Below are positions 1 through 8,528 of a stretch of 32,893 nt of DNA, in pieces; within the stretch, counting starts at the first letter, position 1; every line of letters starts with the position of its first letter. A program made the translations under genes and the position numbers. Origin of the DNA: UBA1794 sp964439955 (GTDB taxonomy: Bacteria > Bacteroidota > Bacteroidia > Bacteroidales > Bacteroidaceae); the NCBI GenBank assembly GCA_964439955.1, contig CAYTPX010000020.1:1-32893 (forward strand), given 5' to 3'. The notes under the pieces are model-generated. The model did not search any database and was not told the DNA's origin. It worked only from the letters and a program-made list of their open reading frames with translations.

Positions 1-27
1 TCCTATCCGTTTCCTAAGTGTCCGGGG

Positions 28-35
28 TATATTTG
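28..35 (+). promoter_or_regulatory. Bacteroidota -7 promoter element before the GH29 gene
   Basis: TATATTTG followed by C matches the Bacteroidota sigma-ABfr -7 consensus TAnnTTTG. It lies 47 bases before the fucosidase ATG. No clear TTG -33 element is visible, and the window edge cuts off much of the upstream region. Confidence 0.6.
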
Positions 36-82
36 CAAATAGCAAAATCTTTTAAAACCCACACCTCTAAATCTATACAGCT

Positions 83-3000
83 ATGACAACACAATTACTC
101 AAATCTTCCCTCTGGGGATTGGCGCTGGCCTTATCTGCTGGCACGCTAGCACAAAACGTAGAAATAGAAGGGGGTATATACAGCCCCGATTGGGAAAGCC
201 TGGAACAATGGGAGTGCCCCGAATGGTTCCGCGACGCCAAATTCGGAATCTGGGCGCACTGGGGACCGCAATGCATGGCAGAAGACGGCGACTGGTATGC
301 CCGGCACATGTATTACGAAGGCTCTGACCAATATAACTGGCATGTCTCCCACTTCGGAGACCCAAGTGTTTTCGGGTTAAAAGACCTTTGCAACGCCTGG
401 AAGGCGGAAAATTGGGAACCGGACTCCCTCGTCCGCCTTTACAAAGAGGCGGGGGCAAGATACTTTTTCACCCTTGGCCAACACCACGACAACTTTGACC
501 TTTGGGATAGCCCATACCAAGAATGGAACTCGGTAAACGTCGGGCCGAAACGGGACATCGTGAAAGGATGGAGCGAGGCGTGCCAAAAATATGGCCTCCC
601 ATTGGGAATCAGCATGCACGGCAGCCATACCTGGACTTGGCTCGAGAAATCGCAAGACTACGACGGAAACCTGACAAAAGAGGACGGATACGAACTCAAC
701 GCTGACGGCACGGAAAAATGGTGGAAAGGGCTTGACCCGCAAGAACTCTATGCACAAAACCACGAGCACAGCACCGGTTGGGAGAATTCGGGCACCATAC
801 ATAGCCAATGGGCCTGGGAGAACGGGGCTTCCTTGCCCAGCGAAGAATACAAAACCAAGTTCCAAAACCGGGTGTTGCAGTGCATCAACGACTACAATCC
901 CGCAGCACTTTACTTCGACGACACGGTACTCCCCTTCTACGGGTGCGACGAAACAATCGGGCTGAACATACTTTCCCATTTCTACAACCACAGCGCCAAC
1001 CAAAACGGCGGGAACCAACAAGTCGTAGCCTTGGGGAAAGTGTTGGAGGACAAACACAAGGAACTGATGATGTGGGACGTGGAACGCGGAATCCCCGACC
1101 GCCTACAAGAAAAGTACTGGCAAACTTGCACCTGTATCGGCGACTGGCATTACAGCCAAGACGTCTATAACGCGAACAGCTACAAGAGCGCGGAACAAGT
1201 CATCCGCATGCTGGTCGATATAATCAGCAAGAACGGCAACCTGCTGTTGAGCATCCCCATCAAGGGCGACGGTACCATCGACAATAAGGAGGTGGCCATC
1301 CTGAAAGAATTGAAGGCTTGGATGGACGACAACAGCTCCAGTATCTACGGGACGCGACCGTGGAAGACCTTCGGCGAAGGGCCGTTGGCCGAAGCCTCCA
1401 ATCCCATAAACGACCAAGGCTTCAACGAGAACAACAATTATTCGAGCGACGACGTGCGCTACGTGCAGCGGAACGATACCCTCTTCGCCACCATCATGGG
1501 CTGGCCTTCGAAATCTACCTATACCTTTGAGTCGCTTGCGCCCACATCCCCTTATTATAGCGGGAAAGTAGCCACGGTACGTTTGCTCGGCTACGGGGAA
1601 GTCGCATTCAAGAATGATGTAGAAGGCCTCATCGTAGAGCTTCCCGGGGAAAAGACGAACAATATTGCACCAGTGTTCTGCATCGAATTTGAAGAAGGCG
1701 ACGTGCAAGCCATCACTTTGGAGGAACTTATAGGACTTTACGAAGAGAAAGTTGCGGAAATGGAGAGCCAAACCGGTTACAACACGGGGCAGTTCACCCG
1801 GGCAGCCGTCGAGGCTTTCACCGCAACACTGGAAGACGCCAAGCAATTCGTTTCTTCCGACGCGGACACCCAAACCGCAAAAATAGAAGAATTGGCCGCG
1901 GCATACGAAAACCTGAAAGAAAATGGCCGGAACAAGGGAGGAGAACCCAGCCTGACCGGCAGCATGGACATCACCCGGGTGACTTTCTCGGAAAGTAGCG
2001 ACTTCGCCCGGAAAGAGGATACCGGCACCCGTTTCGGGACACCGCTGTATTGGACCGTGGAGAACTTCATGATACCGCAAGACAGCGACGAGGGGACAAA
2101 AAACGGCATAGACAACTACAACGGCAACGACTGCCTGATGCTGGGAGTATGGAACGACCGGGAAAACAACCAGGAAGGCGACATTTCCAACGCACGCATC
2201 TACCAAAAGGTATTCCTGGATGCCGGTACTTACTACTTCGGGGCAACATATAACACGACTTACGGCCTCAGCGACCAAGCCTACATATTCGCTTCCCGAC
2301 AACTGTGCGCAACCGGCGACATTCCGGAACAAGCCATTGCCTACTGGTTCATCAATCAAAGCAGCACAATCGGGAACTATACCGGCATTTCCTTTACCCT
2401 CGAAGAAGACGGGGAAGTATATCTCGGATTCCAAGCTGACCTTAGCGGGGCTGAATGCCAAGAGTTCAGGGTGGGAAGCGTATCGCTCCTCTACTACGGG
2501 AACATCGACTTTTATGCCCTCGACGACTTGGTTTTCACGGTCGGCGACGTACTGGCGAGCATGCAGGCCAGCTACAACACCGGCTTTTACAATAGGGAAG
2601 CGATTGAGCAGCTGCAAGCCGAAGTAGACCAAGCCGCCCTAATCGGGAGAGACGCATCCCCCGACGAAATCATCGCGGCATATTACCAGCTGAGCAACGC
2701 CTACGCAGACTTCCAGCAGAACAAGAAAAACGAAGGAGGCGCCCCCGATGGAATCGGAGCTTCCGACATCACGACAGAGATACTGATCGAAGCCTCCGAC
2801 TTCAGCCGCTTGGACGAAACCGTGACAACCCGCTTCGCCACCCCGCTCAACTGGACAGTGGAGAACTACAAAATCCCCAACGGCGACGACGGGACAAAGA
2901 ACGGTATCGACAATTATCCCGGCTACGACTGCCTGATGCTGGGCATCTGGGATGACAAAGACTACAACGAAGATGGCAGCCTGAGCAACGCACGCATTTA

Positions 3001-4291
3001 CCGCAGCGTGTCGCTCAAGGCCGGACGCTACTTCTTCGGAGCCATTTACGAGACTACCTATAACCTAAGCGACGAGGCATACATCTTTGCCGCCCCGTCG
3101 ACGATCAACTCCTCCGAGATGTCCATCAGCTCCATCGCCTACTACCCGATCAACAGGACTGCCAACTGGAGCGACGAGCTGAAAGGCATCTTCTTCACAC
3201 TCGAAGAAGACCAAACCCTCATCCTCGGCTTCCAGGCCAACTTACGCACCGGGAACAATCAACAAGAGATGCGCGTCAAGGAAGTGAGGCTTCTCTATTA
3301 CGGCGAAATCGACACTGAAAGGTTAGAAGAATGCATTGCACTCATCGAAGACAGCCTCTCGACGTTCCGCATAAACGACAATACGGGACATTACAGCCCG
3401 GAAGCCTACGCCACCTTGTCCCAAACCATCGAAGAGGCCAAAGGCATCCTGGAAAGCGATGCCTCATCCGAATCGGTCAGCGACGCCTACGAAAACCTCC
3501 AAGACGCTTTCTCCGACTTCCTGCTCAACGGGAAGAATCCGGGTGGAAGCCCCTCGGAAGAAACGGCAAGCACCGACCTGACCCTCGAGAAACTGATTGA
3601 AAAAGAAGAATTCAGCCGCGCCGAGGGCGAAGACCCGACCCCACGTTTCTCCTCCCCGTTCTACTGGACCGTGGAAAACTTCCTTATCCCGAACGGGACA
3701 GAGGGGACACGCAACGGGCTCGACAGCTACCCGGGTTACGACTGCCTGATGCTGGGCATCTGGGACAACCGTGCCGACAACACAGAAGGCGACCTCGCGA
3801 ACGCACGCATCTACCGCACTGTCCACCTGGAACCGGGACGGTACTACTTCGGCGGAGTGTTCAACACGATGAGCGACCTATACAACGCATACTTCTTTGC
3901 GGCTGAAGACACCATCCCCACCAACTTGCTGGAACGCGACGCACTGGCGTACTACAACATGTCCAACTGCGCAGCCGACTCCAAATACTACGGCCTCTAC
4001 TTCACCCTCGAGGAAGCACAAGACGTGATACTGGGCTTCCAGGCCGACATGAGCCAAGGCAGCGAACAGCAAGAGTTCCGCATTTCCTCGGTAATCCTGC
4101 TGAAGTACGAAGACACCGCCACGGATATCGAAGAAATACCTTTTGCAGACCCCGGCAGCACCCCCACCCCCGGATATGACGAACCCGCATCGTACTATAC
4201 CGTGGACGGCATCAGGCTGCCCGCCGAACCGACGCACGGGCTCTACATAATCCGGCAAAACGGGAAAGGGAGCGTCATCTACAAGCCATAA
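83..4291 (+). CDS. Secreted GH29 alpha-L-fucosidase-like enzyme with three FIVAR/DUF5013-like module pairs
   Basis: This is probably an exported glycoside hydrolase that removes alpha-L-fucose from glycans. Residues 1-23 form a signal peptide (hydrophobic core, then TLA-Q). Residues 35 to about 450 are the GH29 barrel: KFGIWAHWG at 53-61, HHDNF at 134-138, and the probable nucleophile Asp279 in ALYFDD. A beta-sandwich follows to about 535. Then a helical FIVAR-like segment (about 540-620, 806-890, 1073-1155) alternates three times with a beta-rich module of about 180 residues (626-805, 892-1072, 1162-1343). Each module carries NGxDxYxGxDCLMLGxW and SNARIY or a close variant, resembling DUF5013. 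The last 35 residues (DGIRLP..GLYIIR..GKG) resemble a type IX secretion tail. At 1402 residues it is two to three times the usual GH29 length. No SusC/SusD pair is in the window, and substrate specificity cannot be read from sequence. The family is secure; the names of the accessory modules are less so. Confidence 0.9.
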   Translation: MTTQLLKSSLWGLALALSAGTLAQNVEIEGGIYSPDWESLEQWECPEWFRDAKFGIWAHWGPQCMAEDGDWYARHMYYEGSDQYNWHVSHFGDPSVFGLKDLCNAWKAENWEPDSLVRLYKEAGARYFFTLGQHHDNFDLWDSPYQEWNSVNVGPKRDIVKGWSEACQKYGLPLGISMHGSHTWTWLEKSQDYDGNLTKEDGYELNADGTEKWWKGLDPQELYAQNHEHSTGWENSGTIHSQWAWENGASLPSEEYKTKFQNRVLQCINDYNPAALYFDDTVLPFYGCDETIGLNILSHFYNHSANQNGGNQQVVALGKVLEDKHKELMMWDVERGIPDRLQEKYWQTCTCIGDWHYSQDVYNANSYKSAEQVIRMLVDIISKNGNLLLSIPIKGDGTIDNKEVAILKELKAWMDDNSSSIYGTRPWKTFGEGPLAEASNPINDQGFNENNNYSSDDVRYVQRNDTLFATIMGWPSKSTYTFESLAPTSPYYSGKVATVRLLGYGEVAFKNDVEGLIVELPGEKTNNIAPVFCIEFEEGDVQAITLEELIGLYEEKVAEMESQTGYNTGQFTRAAVEAFTATLEDAKQFVSSDADTQTAKIEELAAAYENLKENGRNKGGEPSLTGSMDITRVTFSESSDFARKEDTGTRFGTPLYWTVENFMIPQDSDEGTKNGIDNYNGNDCLMLGVWNDRENNQEGDISNARIYQKVFLDAGTYYFGATYNTTYGLSDQAYIFASRQLCATGDIPEQAIAYWFINQSSTIGNYTGISFTLEEDGEVYLGFQADLSGAECQEFRVGSVSLLYYGNIDFYALDDLVFTVGDVLASMQASYNTGFYNREAIEQLQAEVDQAALIGRDASPDEIIAAYYQLSNAYADFQQNKKNEGGAPDGIGASDITTEILIEASDFSRLDETVTTRFATPLNWTVENYKIPNGDDGTKNGIDNYPGYDCLMLGIWDDKDYNEDGSLSNARIYRSVSLKAGRYFFGAIYETTYNLSDEAYIFAAPSTINSSEMSISSIAYYPINRTANWSDELKGIFFTLEEDQTLILGFQANLRTGNNQQEMRVKEVRLLYYGEIDTERLEECIALIEDSLSTFRINDNTGHYSPEAYATLSQTIEEAKGILESDASSESVSDAYENLQDAFSDFLLNGKNPGGSPSEETASTDLTLEKLIEKEEFSRAEGEDPTPRFSSPFYWTVENFLIPNGTEGTRNGLDSYPGYDCLMLGIWDNRADNTEGDLANARIYRTVHLEPGRYYFGGVFNTMSDLYNAYFFAAEDTIPTNLLERDALAYYNMSNCAADSKYYGLYFTLEEAQDVILGFQADMSQGSEQQEFRISSVILLKYEDTATDIEEIPFADPGSTPTPGYDEPASYYTVDGIRLPAEPTHGLYIIRQNGKGSVIYKP
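2129..3756 (+). repeat. Triplicated module inside the GH29 gene
   Basis: A 17-base sequence GACTGCCTGATGCTGGG recurs exactly at 2129-2145, 2927-2943 and 3740-3756. The spacing of 798 and 813 bases equals one FIVAR plus beta-module unit. The surrounding protein is clearly similar, but the DNA has diverged. This indicates old in-gene duplications rather than a recent repeat. Confidence 0.85.
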
Positions 4292-4387
4292 GCCCCGCGG
4301 CAGGGAGCAGGAATCCCTATAAGCCAACCGGAGAAGCCCCATAGGAAACCGGGGAAAGCCCCGGGGCTTCCGCCCAAGACAAGCAAG

Positions 4388-4446
4388 ACTTCCCGGAAGA
4401 AACAGGAACACGCGCAAAGCGTACCTCCCCATTTCTTCCGGGAAGT
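4388..4446 (+). terminator. Terminator hairpin after the GH29 gene
   Basis: ACTTCCCGGAAGAAA (4388-4402) pairs perfectly with TTTCTTCCGGGAAGT (4432-4446) around a 29-base loop. A T-rich stretch (TTTGTATTTG) follows. A second GC-rich near-palindrome, GGAAAGCCCCGGGGCTTCC, sits at 4353-4371. Both lie in the 222-base gap before panB. Confidence 0.65.
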
Positions 4447-4447
4447 T

Positions 4448-4477
4448 TTGTATTTGTTACGAAAGGCCGTACCTTTG
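4448..4477 (+). promoter_or_regulatory. panB promoter (TTG-N19-TACCTTTG)
   Basis: TTG at 4448-4450 and TACCTTTG at 4470-4477, followed by C, match both Bacteroidota promoter elements with 19 bases between them. The panB ATG is 36 bases downstream. The -33 element overlaps the T-rich tail of the preceding terminator. Confidence 0.65.
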
Positions 4478-4513
4478 CGGCACTAAAAACCACAACCAAA
4501 GAAAAAGAAAGCC

Positions 4514-5335
4514 ATGGCAGGATACATTACAGAAGACAAGCGGAAAGTGACCACACACCGCCTCTTGGAAATGAAACAACGACAGGAAAAGATAGCCATG
4601 CTTACGGCCTACGACTATACGATGGCGAAAATCGTGGACCAAGCAGGCATCGATGCCGTGCTGGTAGGCGACTCGGCCTCAAACGTAATGGCCGGCAACG
4701 TGACCACGCTTCCCATCACGCTGGACCAGATGATTTACCACGGGAAAAGCGTGGTGCGGGCCGTTGAGCGCGCTTTGGTGGTGGTAGACATGCCTTTCGG
4801 CACCTACCAAGGCAACCCCACGGAAGGGCTCAACTCCGCCATACGCATCATGAAAGAAACCCATGCCGATGCCGTAAAACTCGAAGGCGGGGAAGAAATC
4901 ATCGATTCGGTCAAGCGAATCCTCTCTGCCGGAATCCCCATTATGGGGCACTTGGGACTGATGCCCCAGTCCATCAACAAATACGGGACCTATACCGTGC
5001 GGGCCCGCGAGCAGAAAGAGGCCGAAAAATTAGTGCGCGACGCCAAACTGCTGGAAGAAGCGGGTTGCTTCGCCATCGTGTTAGAAAAAATCCCCGCCGT
5101 GCTGGCCGCCCAGATAACCCAAGAGCTGGCCATCCCTGTCATCGGCATCGGGGCCGGAGGGGGTGTGGACGGGCAAGTGCTCGTCATACAGGACATGCTG
5201 GGCATGAACCAAGGGTTCAGCCCCAAATTCCTTCGCCGGTATGCCGACCTCTACCACACCATGACCGACGCCATCGGGCAGTACGTGGCCGACGTGAAAA
5301 GCCAAGACTTCCCCAACGAGAAGGAACAATACTGA
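4514..5335 (+). CDS. panB: 3-methyl-2-oxobutanoate hydroxymethyltransferase
   Basis: PanB transfers a hydroxymethyl group from 5,10-methylene-tetrahydrofolate to 2-oxoisovalerate. This gives ketopantoate, the first committed step of pantothenate and CoA synthesis in the cytosol. The 273-residue length is normal for the family. The AMLTAYDYTMAKIVDQAGID start, the VGDS metal-binding turn, TTLPITLDQM and the GIGAGGGVDGQVLVIQDMLG segment are all characteristic; the family normally reads GIGAGxxxDGQ. The ATG at 4514 is the natural start, close behind a good promoter. panC and panD are not in the window, so the pathway is split. The MFS gene begins 47 bases after the stop and may be co-transcribed. 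Confidence 0.96.
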   Translation: MAGYITEDKRKVTTHRLLEMKQRQEKIAMLTAYDYTMAKIVDQAGIDAVLVGDSASNVMAGNVTTLPITLDQMIYHGKSVVRAVERALVVVDMPFGTYQGNPTEGLNSAIRIMKETHADAVKLEGGEEIIDSVKRILSAGIPIMGHLGLMPQSINKYGTYTVRAREQKEAEKLVRDAKLLEEAGCFAIVLEKIPAVLAAQITQELAIPVIGIGAGGGVDGQVLVIQDMLGMNQGFSPKFLRRYADLYHTMTDAIGQYVADVKSQDFPNEKEQY

Positions 5336-5382
5336 CGGGGCATGCGCACCCCGCCCTTTGGCCCAAGGTAAAGAAGGAATCC

Positions 5383-6567
5383 ATGAAAATCTGGAGCCAC
5401 AACTTCTACTGGATCTGCGAAACGAACCTATGGCTATATGCCTCCGCATACGCTTTCCTCATCCACTTGCCCCAATCCCCGGGCGCGGGGACGGGCGGCT
5501 TACTTTGGGCAACCTTCCTCGGTTTCATTGCCGGGATGTGGGGGCCGGGCGTTTTCACCGCCCACTTGATGGAACGGGTACGGAGAAAACACATCTACCT
5601 CTACGCCTTGGCGGGCTGCCTCCTCTGCACGTTGCTCATACCCCATGCCGACAAGGCCATTTTCCTGCCCGCCGGGCAGGGACTGGACTTATCCCAAAGC
5701 TACGTGCCCCTCATCGCCTTGCGGACCGCACAAGGCGCGTGCTACGGGCTGGCACTCAACACGGGCAGCACGCTCTCGGTGGACGTGACCCCATCGCCCA
5801 AGCGGGACGAGGCCAACACCCTGTTCACGCGTCTCGGACGCACGGGCATCGGGCTGGGAATACTTGCCGCCTGCCTCTCCGCCCTGTACTTCGGCCATTC
5901 CGGAATCTACTATTTTTCGCTGGCCGCCGGGGTGCTGGCTTTCTTCTCCGCCTGCCTCCTCCACGTACCCTTCCACGCCCCCATCCTGCTTCCGCTGTGT
6001 TCCACCGACCGTTTCCTGCTGCCCCGCGTATGGCCGGAAATGCTGAATGTGTTCTTTGTTGCAATGACCTCGGGAGCCTTGCTTTTCCCCATTCTTGAGG
6101 AGATGAGCCGCCCGACGGGACTTGCAACCTACATGAGACCCGCGATAGCCGCCCTCGGCGGATTTGCCTGGGCATTGTCCGTGCTCCACCATTACCGGGC
6201 GACCCCCACTTCGCACCTGCTCCCTTTTGCCGGGCTCTGCATGTTGGCACTGGGCTGCGGCATGGAAATCATGTTCCATAACGGGGCAACCTCTTTCCTC
6301 ATCAAGATATTCCTGCTAACGGCCGGCACGGAATTGGCCGCAACCAGACTACTCAAGCAGTTCATACACATGGCCAAGCACAGCCAGCGCTGCACGGCGG
6401 TCAATTCTTACCTGCTGGCGTGGGAAAGTGGCTTTTTCGGAGGCGTAGCAACCGGCATCGGCTGGGGAAAGGAAATCGACAAGATTCCCCTCTATTGCGC
6501 ACTTATCGCCCTGTTGCTCTTCACGTTTTTCACGTTCCGCCACTACAAAAGGCACAAAATCTACTAA
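5383..6567 (+). CDS. MFS transporter, substrate unknown
   Basis: This is an inner-membrane protein of 394 residues with about 12 hydrophobic segments, as in the major facilitator superfamily. The start MKIWSHNFYWICETNLWLYA leads straight into the first membrane span. A basic loop (MERVRRKHIY) lies between spans 2 and 3, where MFS proteins carry their conserved motif. The frame is open further upstream to 5065, but that part overlaps panB in another frame, so the ATG at 5383 is preferred. The position after panB suggests co-transcription. No sequence feature identifies the cargo, and a link to pantothenate would be a guess. The 3' end converges on mutY with only 7 bases between the stops. Confidence 0.8.
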   Translation: MKIWSHNFYWICETNLWLYASAYAFLIHLPQSPGAGTGGLLWATFLGFIAGMWGPGVFTAHLMERVRRKHIYLYALAGCLLCTLLIPHADKAIFLPAGQGLDLSQSYVPLIALRTAQGACYGLALNTGSTLSVDVTPSPKRDEANTLFTRLGRTGIGLGILAACLSALYFGHSGIYYFSLAAGVLAFFSACLLHVPFHAPILLPLCSTDRFLLPRVWPEMLNVFFVAMTSGALLFPILEEMSRPTGLATYMRPAIAALGGFAWALSVLHHYRATPTSHLLPFAGLCMLALGCGMEIMFHNGATSFLIKIFLLTAGTELAATRLLKQFIHMAKHSQRCTAVNSYLLAWESGFFGGVATGIGWGKEIDKIPLYCALIALLLFTFFTFRHYKRHKIY

Positions 6568-6574
6568 ACAGCCC

Positions 6575-7690
6575 TTACCCTATCCCCACTTCCTTCCAGA
6601 GAGCCGCTATGGGGCGCGGCACGGGAAAACGCCCGCATTCGGAAAAGGGCACGCGCAAATACCCCGGAAAAGACGCTACTTCCTGGGGAAATGACACGGC
6701 ATAAAAGTTCAAATGCAACAGCCGATGGCTCAACCGATGCGTGACATCGCGGCGCAACAATGAGAACGACGCCGACTTCCACTCCTCCTCGGAAGCAAAA
6801 AAGCGGCGGAAAGTGCCGCTACACAAGAATTCCTCGGGAGAAACAGGCTGCCCCGTAACTACCAACGGCAACTCATACAAACCTTTCCAAATGGAAGAAG
6901 CGGCAAACCCCGCTCTCCCTTCCCCCCATTCATTGGCGGCTTCATCCTGTCCGCCCATACGCCGACGGAGACATACGGCATCGCCCATCCGCACATATAT
7001 ATAATGCAAATAGACGTCGGCCACGTGCTGCCGGCGAGCCTTCACAGGAAAATCCAGCAGCCTCCGCTCCCCCCAAGCCACACAGCCCGAAGAGAGAGGA
7101 CAAGCGGCACAGCCAGGCGACTGGGGAACACACTGCAAAGCACCAAAATCCATGACGGCCTGATTATACAACCCGGGGACAGAAGGAGGCAAAAGACTGG
7201 CTGCCAACCGGGCAAAATATTTCTTGCCCTTTGCAGTATCGATGGGCTCTTCCACCCCAAAATACCGGGCTAAGACCCGGTAAACATTCCCGTCAACGAC
7301 GGCATACGGAAGCCCGAAAGCGATAGAACACACTGCGGCTGCCGTATAGTCGCCGATACCGGGCAAAGCCCGCACCTCCTCATAGGTATGGGGAAAAGAG
7401 CCTTTCCCTGCCAAGATGCGGGCGGCCTTGTGCAGATTACGCGCACGGGAATAATATCCCAGCCCCTGCCAAAGCTTCATCACCTCGTCCGGCTCGGCCG
7501 AGGCCAAGTCGAAAAACGTAGGGAAACGCTCGATAAAACGCAAATAATAGGCCAAACCTTGGTTTACACGTGTCTGCTGCAGGATGATCTCCGAGACCCA
7601 TATCTTATAAGGGTCGCCCGTCTCCCGCCAAGGCAAAGGCCTCCGGTTCTTCCCATACCACTCTAAAACCCAAAAAGAGAAGTCTTCCAT
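6575..7690 (-). CDS. mutY: A/G-specific adenine DNA glycosylase
   Basis: MutY removes adenine mispaired with 8-oxoguanine or guanine, protecting against oxidative G-to-T mutation. With the ATG at 7690 the protein has 371 residues. It shows Glu34 in WVSEIILQQTRV, the helix-hairpin-helix LPGIGDYTAAAV at 109-120, catalytic Asp133 in VVDGNV, and the [4Fe-4S] ligands C187-x6-C194-x2-C197-x5-C203. The C-terminal third is the NUDIX-like 8-oxoG recognition domain. An in-frame extension to 7771 exists, but it would place the promoter element at 7729-7736 inside the gene and adds no family sequence. It is divergent from the HU gene. Confidence 0.95.
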   Translation of the reverse strand: MEDFSFWVLEWYGKNRRPLPWRETGDPYKIWVSEIILQQTRVNQGLAYYLRFIERFPTFFDLASAEPDEVMKLWQGLGYYSRARNLHKAARILAGKGSFPHTYEEVRALPGIGDYTAAAVCSIAFGLPYAVVDGNVYRVLARYFGVEEPIDTAKGKKYFARLAASLLPPSVPGLYNQAVMDFGALQCVPQSPGCAACPLSSGCVAWGERRLLDFPVKARRQHVADVYLHYIYVRMGDAVCLRRRMGGQDEAANEWGEGRAGFAASSIWKGLYELPLVVTGQPVSPEEFLCSGTFRRFFASEEEWKSASFSLLRRDVTHRLSHRLLHLNFYAVSFPQEVASFPGYLRVPFSECGRFPVPRPIAALWKEVGIG

Positions 7691-7728
7691 TACTCCGTAA
7701 CTCCACAAGAAAAAGCATTTACTAAGCG

Positions 7729-7736
7729 CAAAAATA
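7729..7736 (-). promoter_or_regulatory. mutY -7 promoter element
   Basis: On the minus strand this reads TATTTTTG followed by C, matching TAnnTTTG. It lies 38 bases before the chosen mutY ATG and supports that start over the longer frame. Confidence 0.5.
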
Positions 7737-7812
7737 AAGGAAGCAAAAGGAATCCATCCTACTTTTCTCAAAAAACTTCAAAAGAAATTCCACATGGAAA
7801 AGGAAAAAACCG

Positions 7813-7820
7813 TATATTTG
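7813..7820 (+). promoter_or_regulatory. HU gene -7 promoter element
   Basis: TATATTTG followed by C is a perfect TAnnTTTG match, 54 bases before the HU ATG. The leader between them is AT-rich, as expected for a strongly expressed gene. Confidence 0.65.
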
Positions 7821-7874
7821 CAGGCAATTGGCAAAAACAACGCTTAATCCCTTAAATAACAAAGAAAAAGAACT

Positions 7875-8147
7875 ATGACAAAAGCAGACCTTGTTAATCA
7901 GATCTCAGCAAATACCGGCGTGGATAAGGCTTCTGTTCTCTCTACTATAGAATCTTTTATGTCCATCGTAAAAGATTCGCTGGCTGCTAATGAGAATGTG
8001 TATTTACGCGGGTTCGGCAGTTTTATCGTAAAGAAAAGAGCCCAAAAGACTGCCCGGAATATATCGAAGAATACTACTATCATCGTACCCGAGCACAACA
8101 TCCCAGCCTTTCGTCCCGCAAAGGATTTCTACGACGCTTTGTCTTAA
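7875..8147 (+). CDS. HU-family DNA-binding protein
   Basis: This is a 90-residue histone-like protein that bends and compacts DNA in the nucleoid. MTKADLVNQISANTGVDKAS is the helical N-terminus. NVYLRGFGSFIVKKRAQKTARN contains the conserved GFGSF turn and enters the beta arm. IPAFRPAKDFYDAL is the standard C-terminal end with the PAFRPAK motif. The coding DNA is more AT-rich than the neighbouring genes, as is common for highly expressed genes. It is transcribed divergently from mutY and is followed at 96 bases by the COX24-like small gene, probably on the same transcript. HU versus IHF-like subclass cannot be decided from sequence. Confidence 0.96.
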   Translation: MTKADLVNQISANTGVDKASVLSTIESFMSIVKDSLAANENVYLRGFGSFIVKKRAQKTARNISKNTTIIVPEHNIPAFRPAKDFYDALS

Positions 8148-8242
8148 GGGAAAGCCGGTCGGCATCAACCCCCTATTTCCCATCATCCAGAAATTGGGAT
8201 TAGAGAATCAAACCAAAATATTAACTTACTAAACTTATAGCT

Positions 8243-8335
8243 ATGCCAAGCGGAAAAAAGAAAAAGAGACATAAAATGTCCACACACAAGCGAAAGAAAA
8301 GACTAAGAAAGAACAGGCATAAGAGCAAGAAATAG
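8243..8335 (+). CDS. 30-residue AURKAIP1/COX24-domain basic protein
   Basis: This is a complete 30-codon gene beginning MPSGKKKKRHKMSTHKRKKR and ending in TAG at 8333-8335. More than half of the residues are Lys, Arg or His. The pattern KKRHKMSTHKRKKRLRKNRH matches the COX24/AURKAIP1 C-terminal domain, found in mitochondrial ribosomal protein mS38 and mycobacterial bS22. A ribosomal role, binding small-subunit rRNA, is therefore likely by family but is inferred, not shown. Near-identical short proteins are widespread in Bacteroidota from general knowledge. It lies between HU and a strong terminator and is short enough to be missed by default gene finders. Confidence 0.85.
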   Translation: MPSGKKKKRHKMSTHKRKKRLRKNRHKSKK

Positions 8336-8371
8336 CCAGAAACCGCTTGTGATTCCCTAACGACGGAAGAT

Positions 8372-8416
8372 AAAGAACAAACTCCCCCTGTGAAATCTTG
8401 CTGGAGTTTGTTCTTT
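8372..8416 (+). terminator. Rho-independent terminator after the COX24-like gene
   Basis: AAAGAACAAACTCC (8372-8385) pairs perfectly over 14 bp with GGAGTTTGTTCTTT (8403-8416) across a 17-base loop. The 3' arm ends in T-rich TTCTTTTCTG. It separates the HU/COX24 unit from the RNase E/G gene. Confidence 0.75.
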
Positions 8417-8528
8417 TCTGTAATGCCCCTCCTGCTCCTCGACCCAAGGAATCCATGGGAAACCGGGAAGCAGCCTCCAAAAGAATCAAGAACTATAAAC
8501 TGCAACTTTCTTAAACCAGTGTAACAAA

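Noticed and set aside
1103..2632. 509-codon open frame antisense to the GH29 gene
   Set aside because: It mirrors the codon pattern of a GC-rich gene, has no recognisable domain and lies wholly inside a strongly supported gene.
2129..3756. Regular repeats considered as a CRISPR or recent tandem duplication
   Set aside because: The period is about 800 bases, inside a reading frame, and the DNA has diverged. It is a protein module repeat.
1..4513. Polysaccharide utilisation locus around the GH29 gene
   Set aside because: No SusC, SusD, sigma/anti-sigma or hybrid sensor gene is visible downstream. The upstream side is cut off by the window edge.
5065..5382. N-terminal extension of the MFS transporter into panB
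   Set aside because: The extension is Arg/Pro-rich, out of frame within panB, and lacks membrane character. The ATG at 5383 begins the first transmembrane span.
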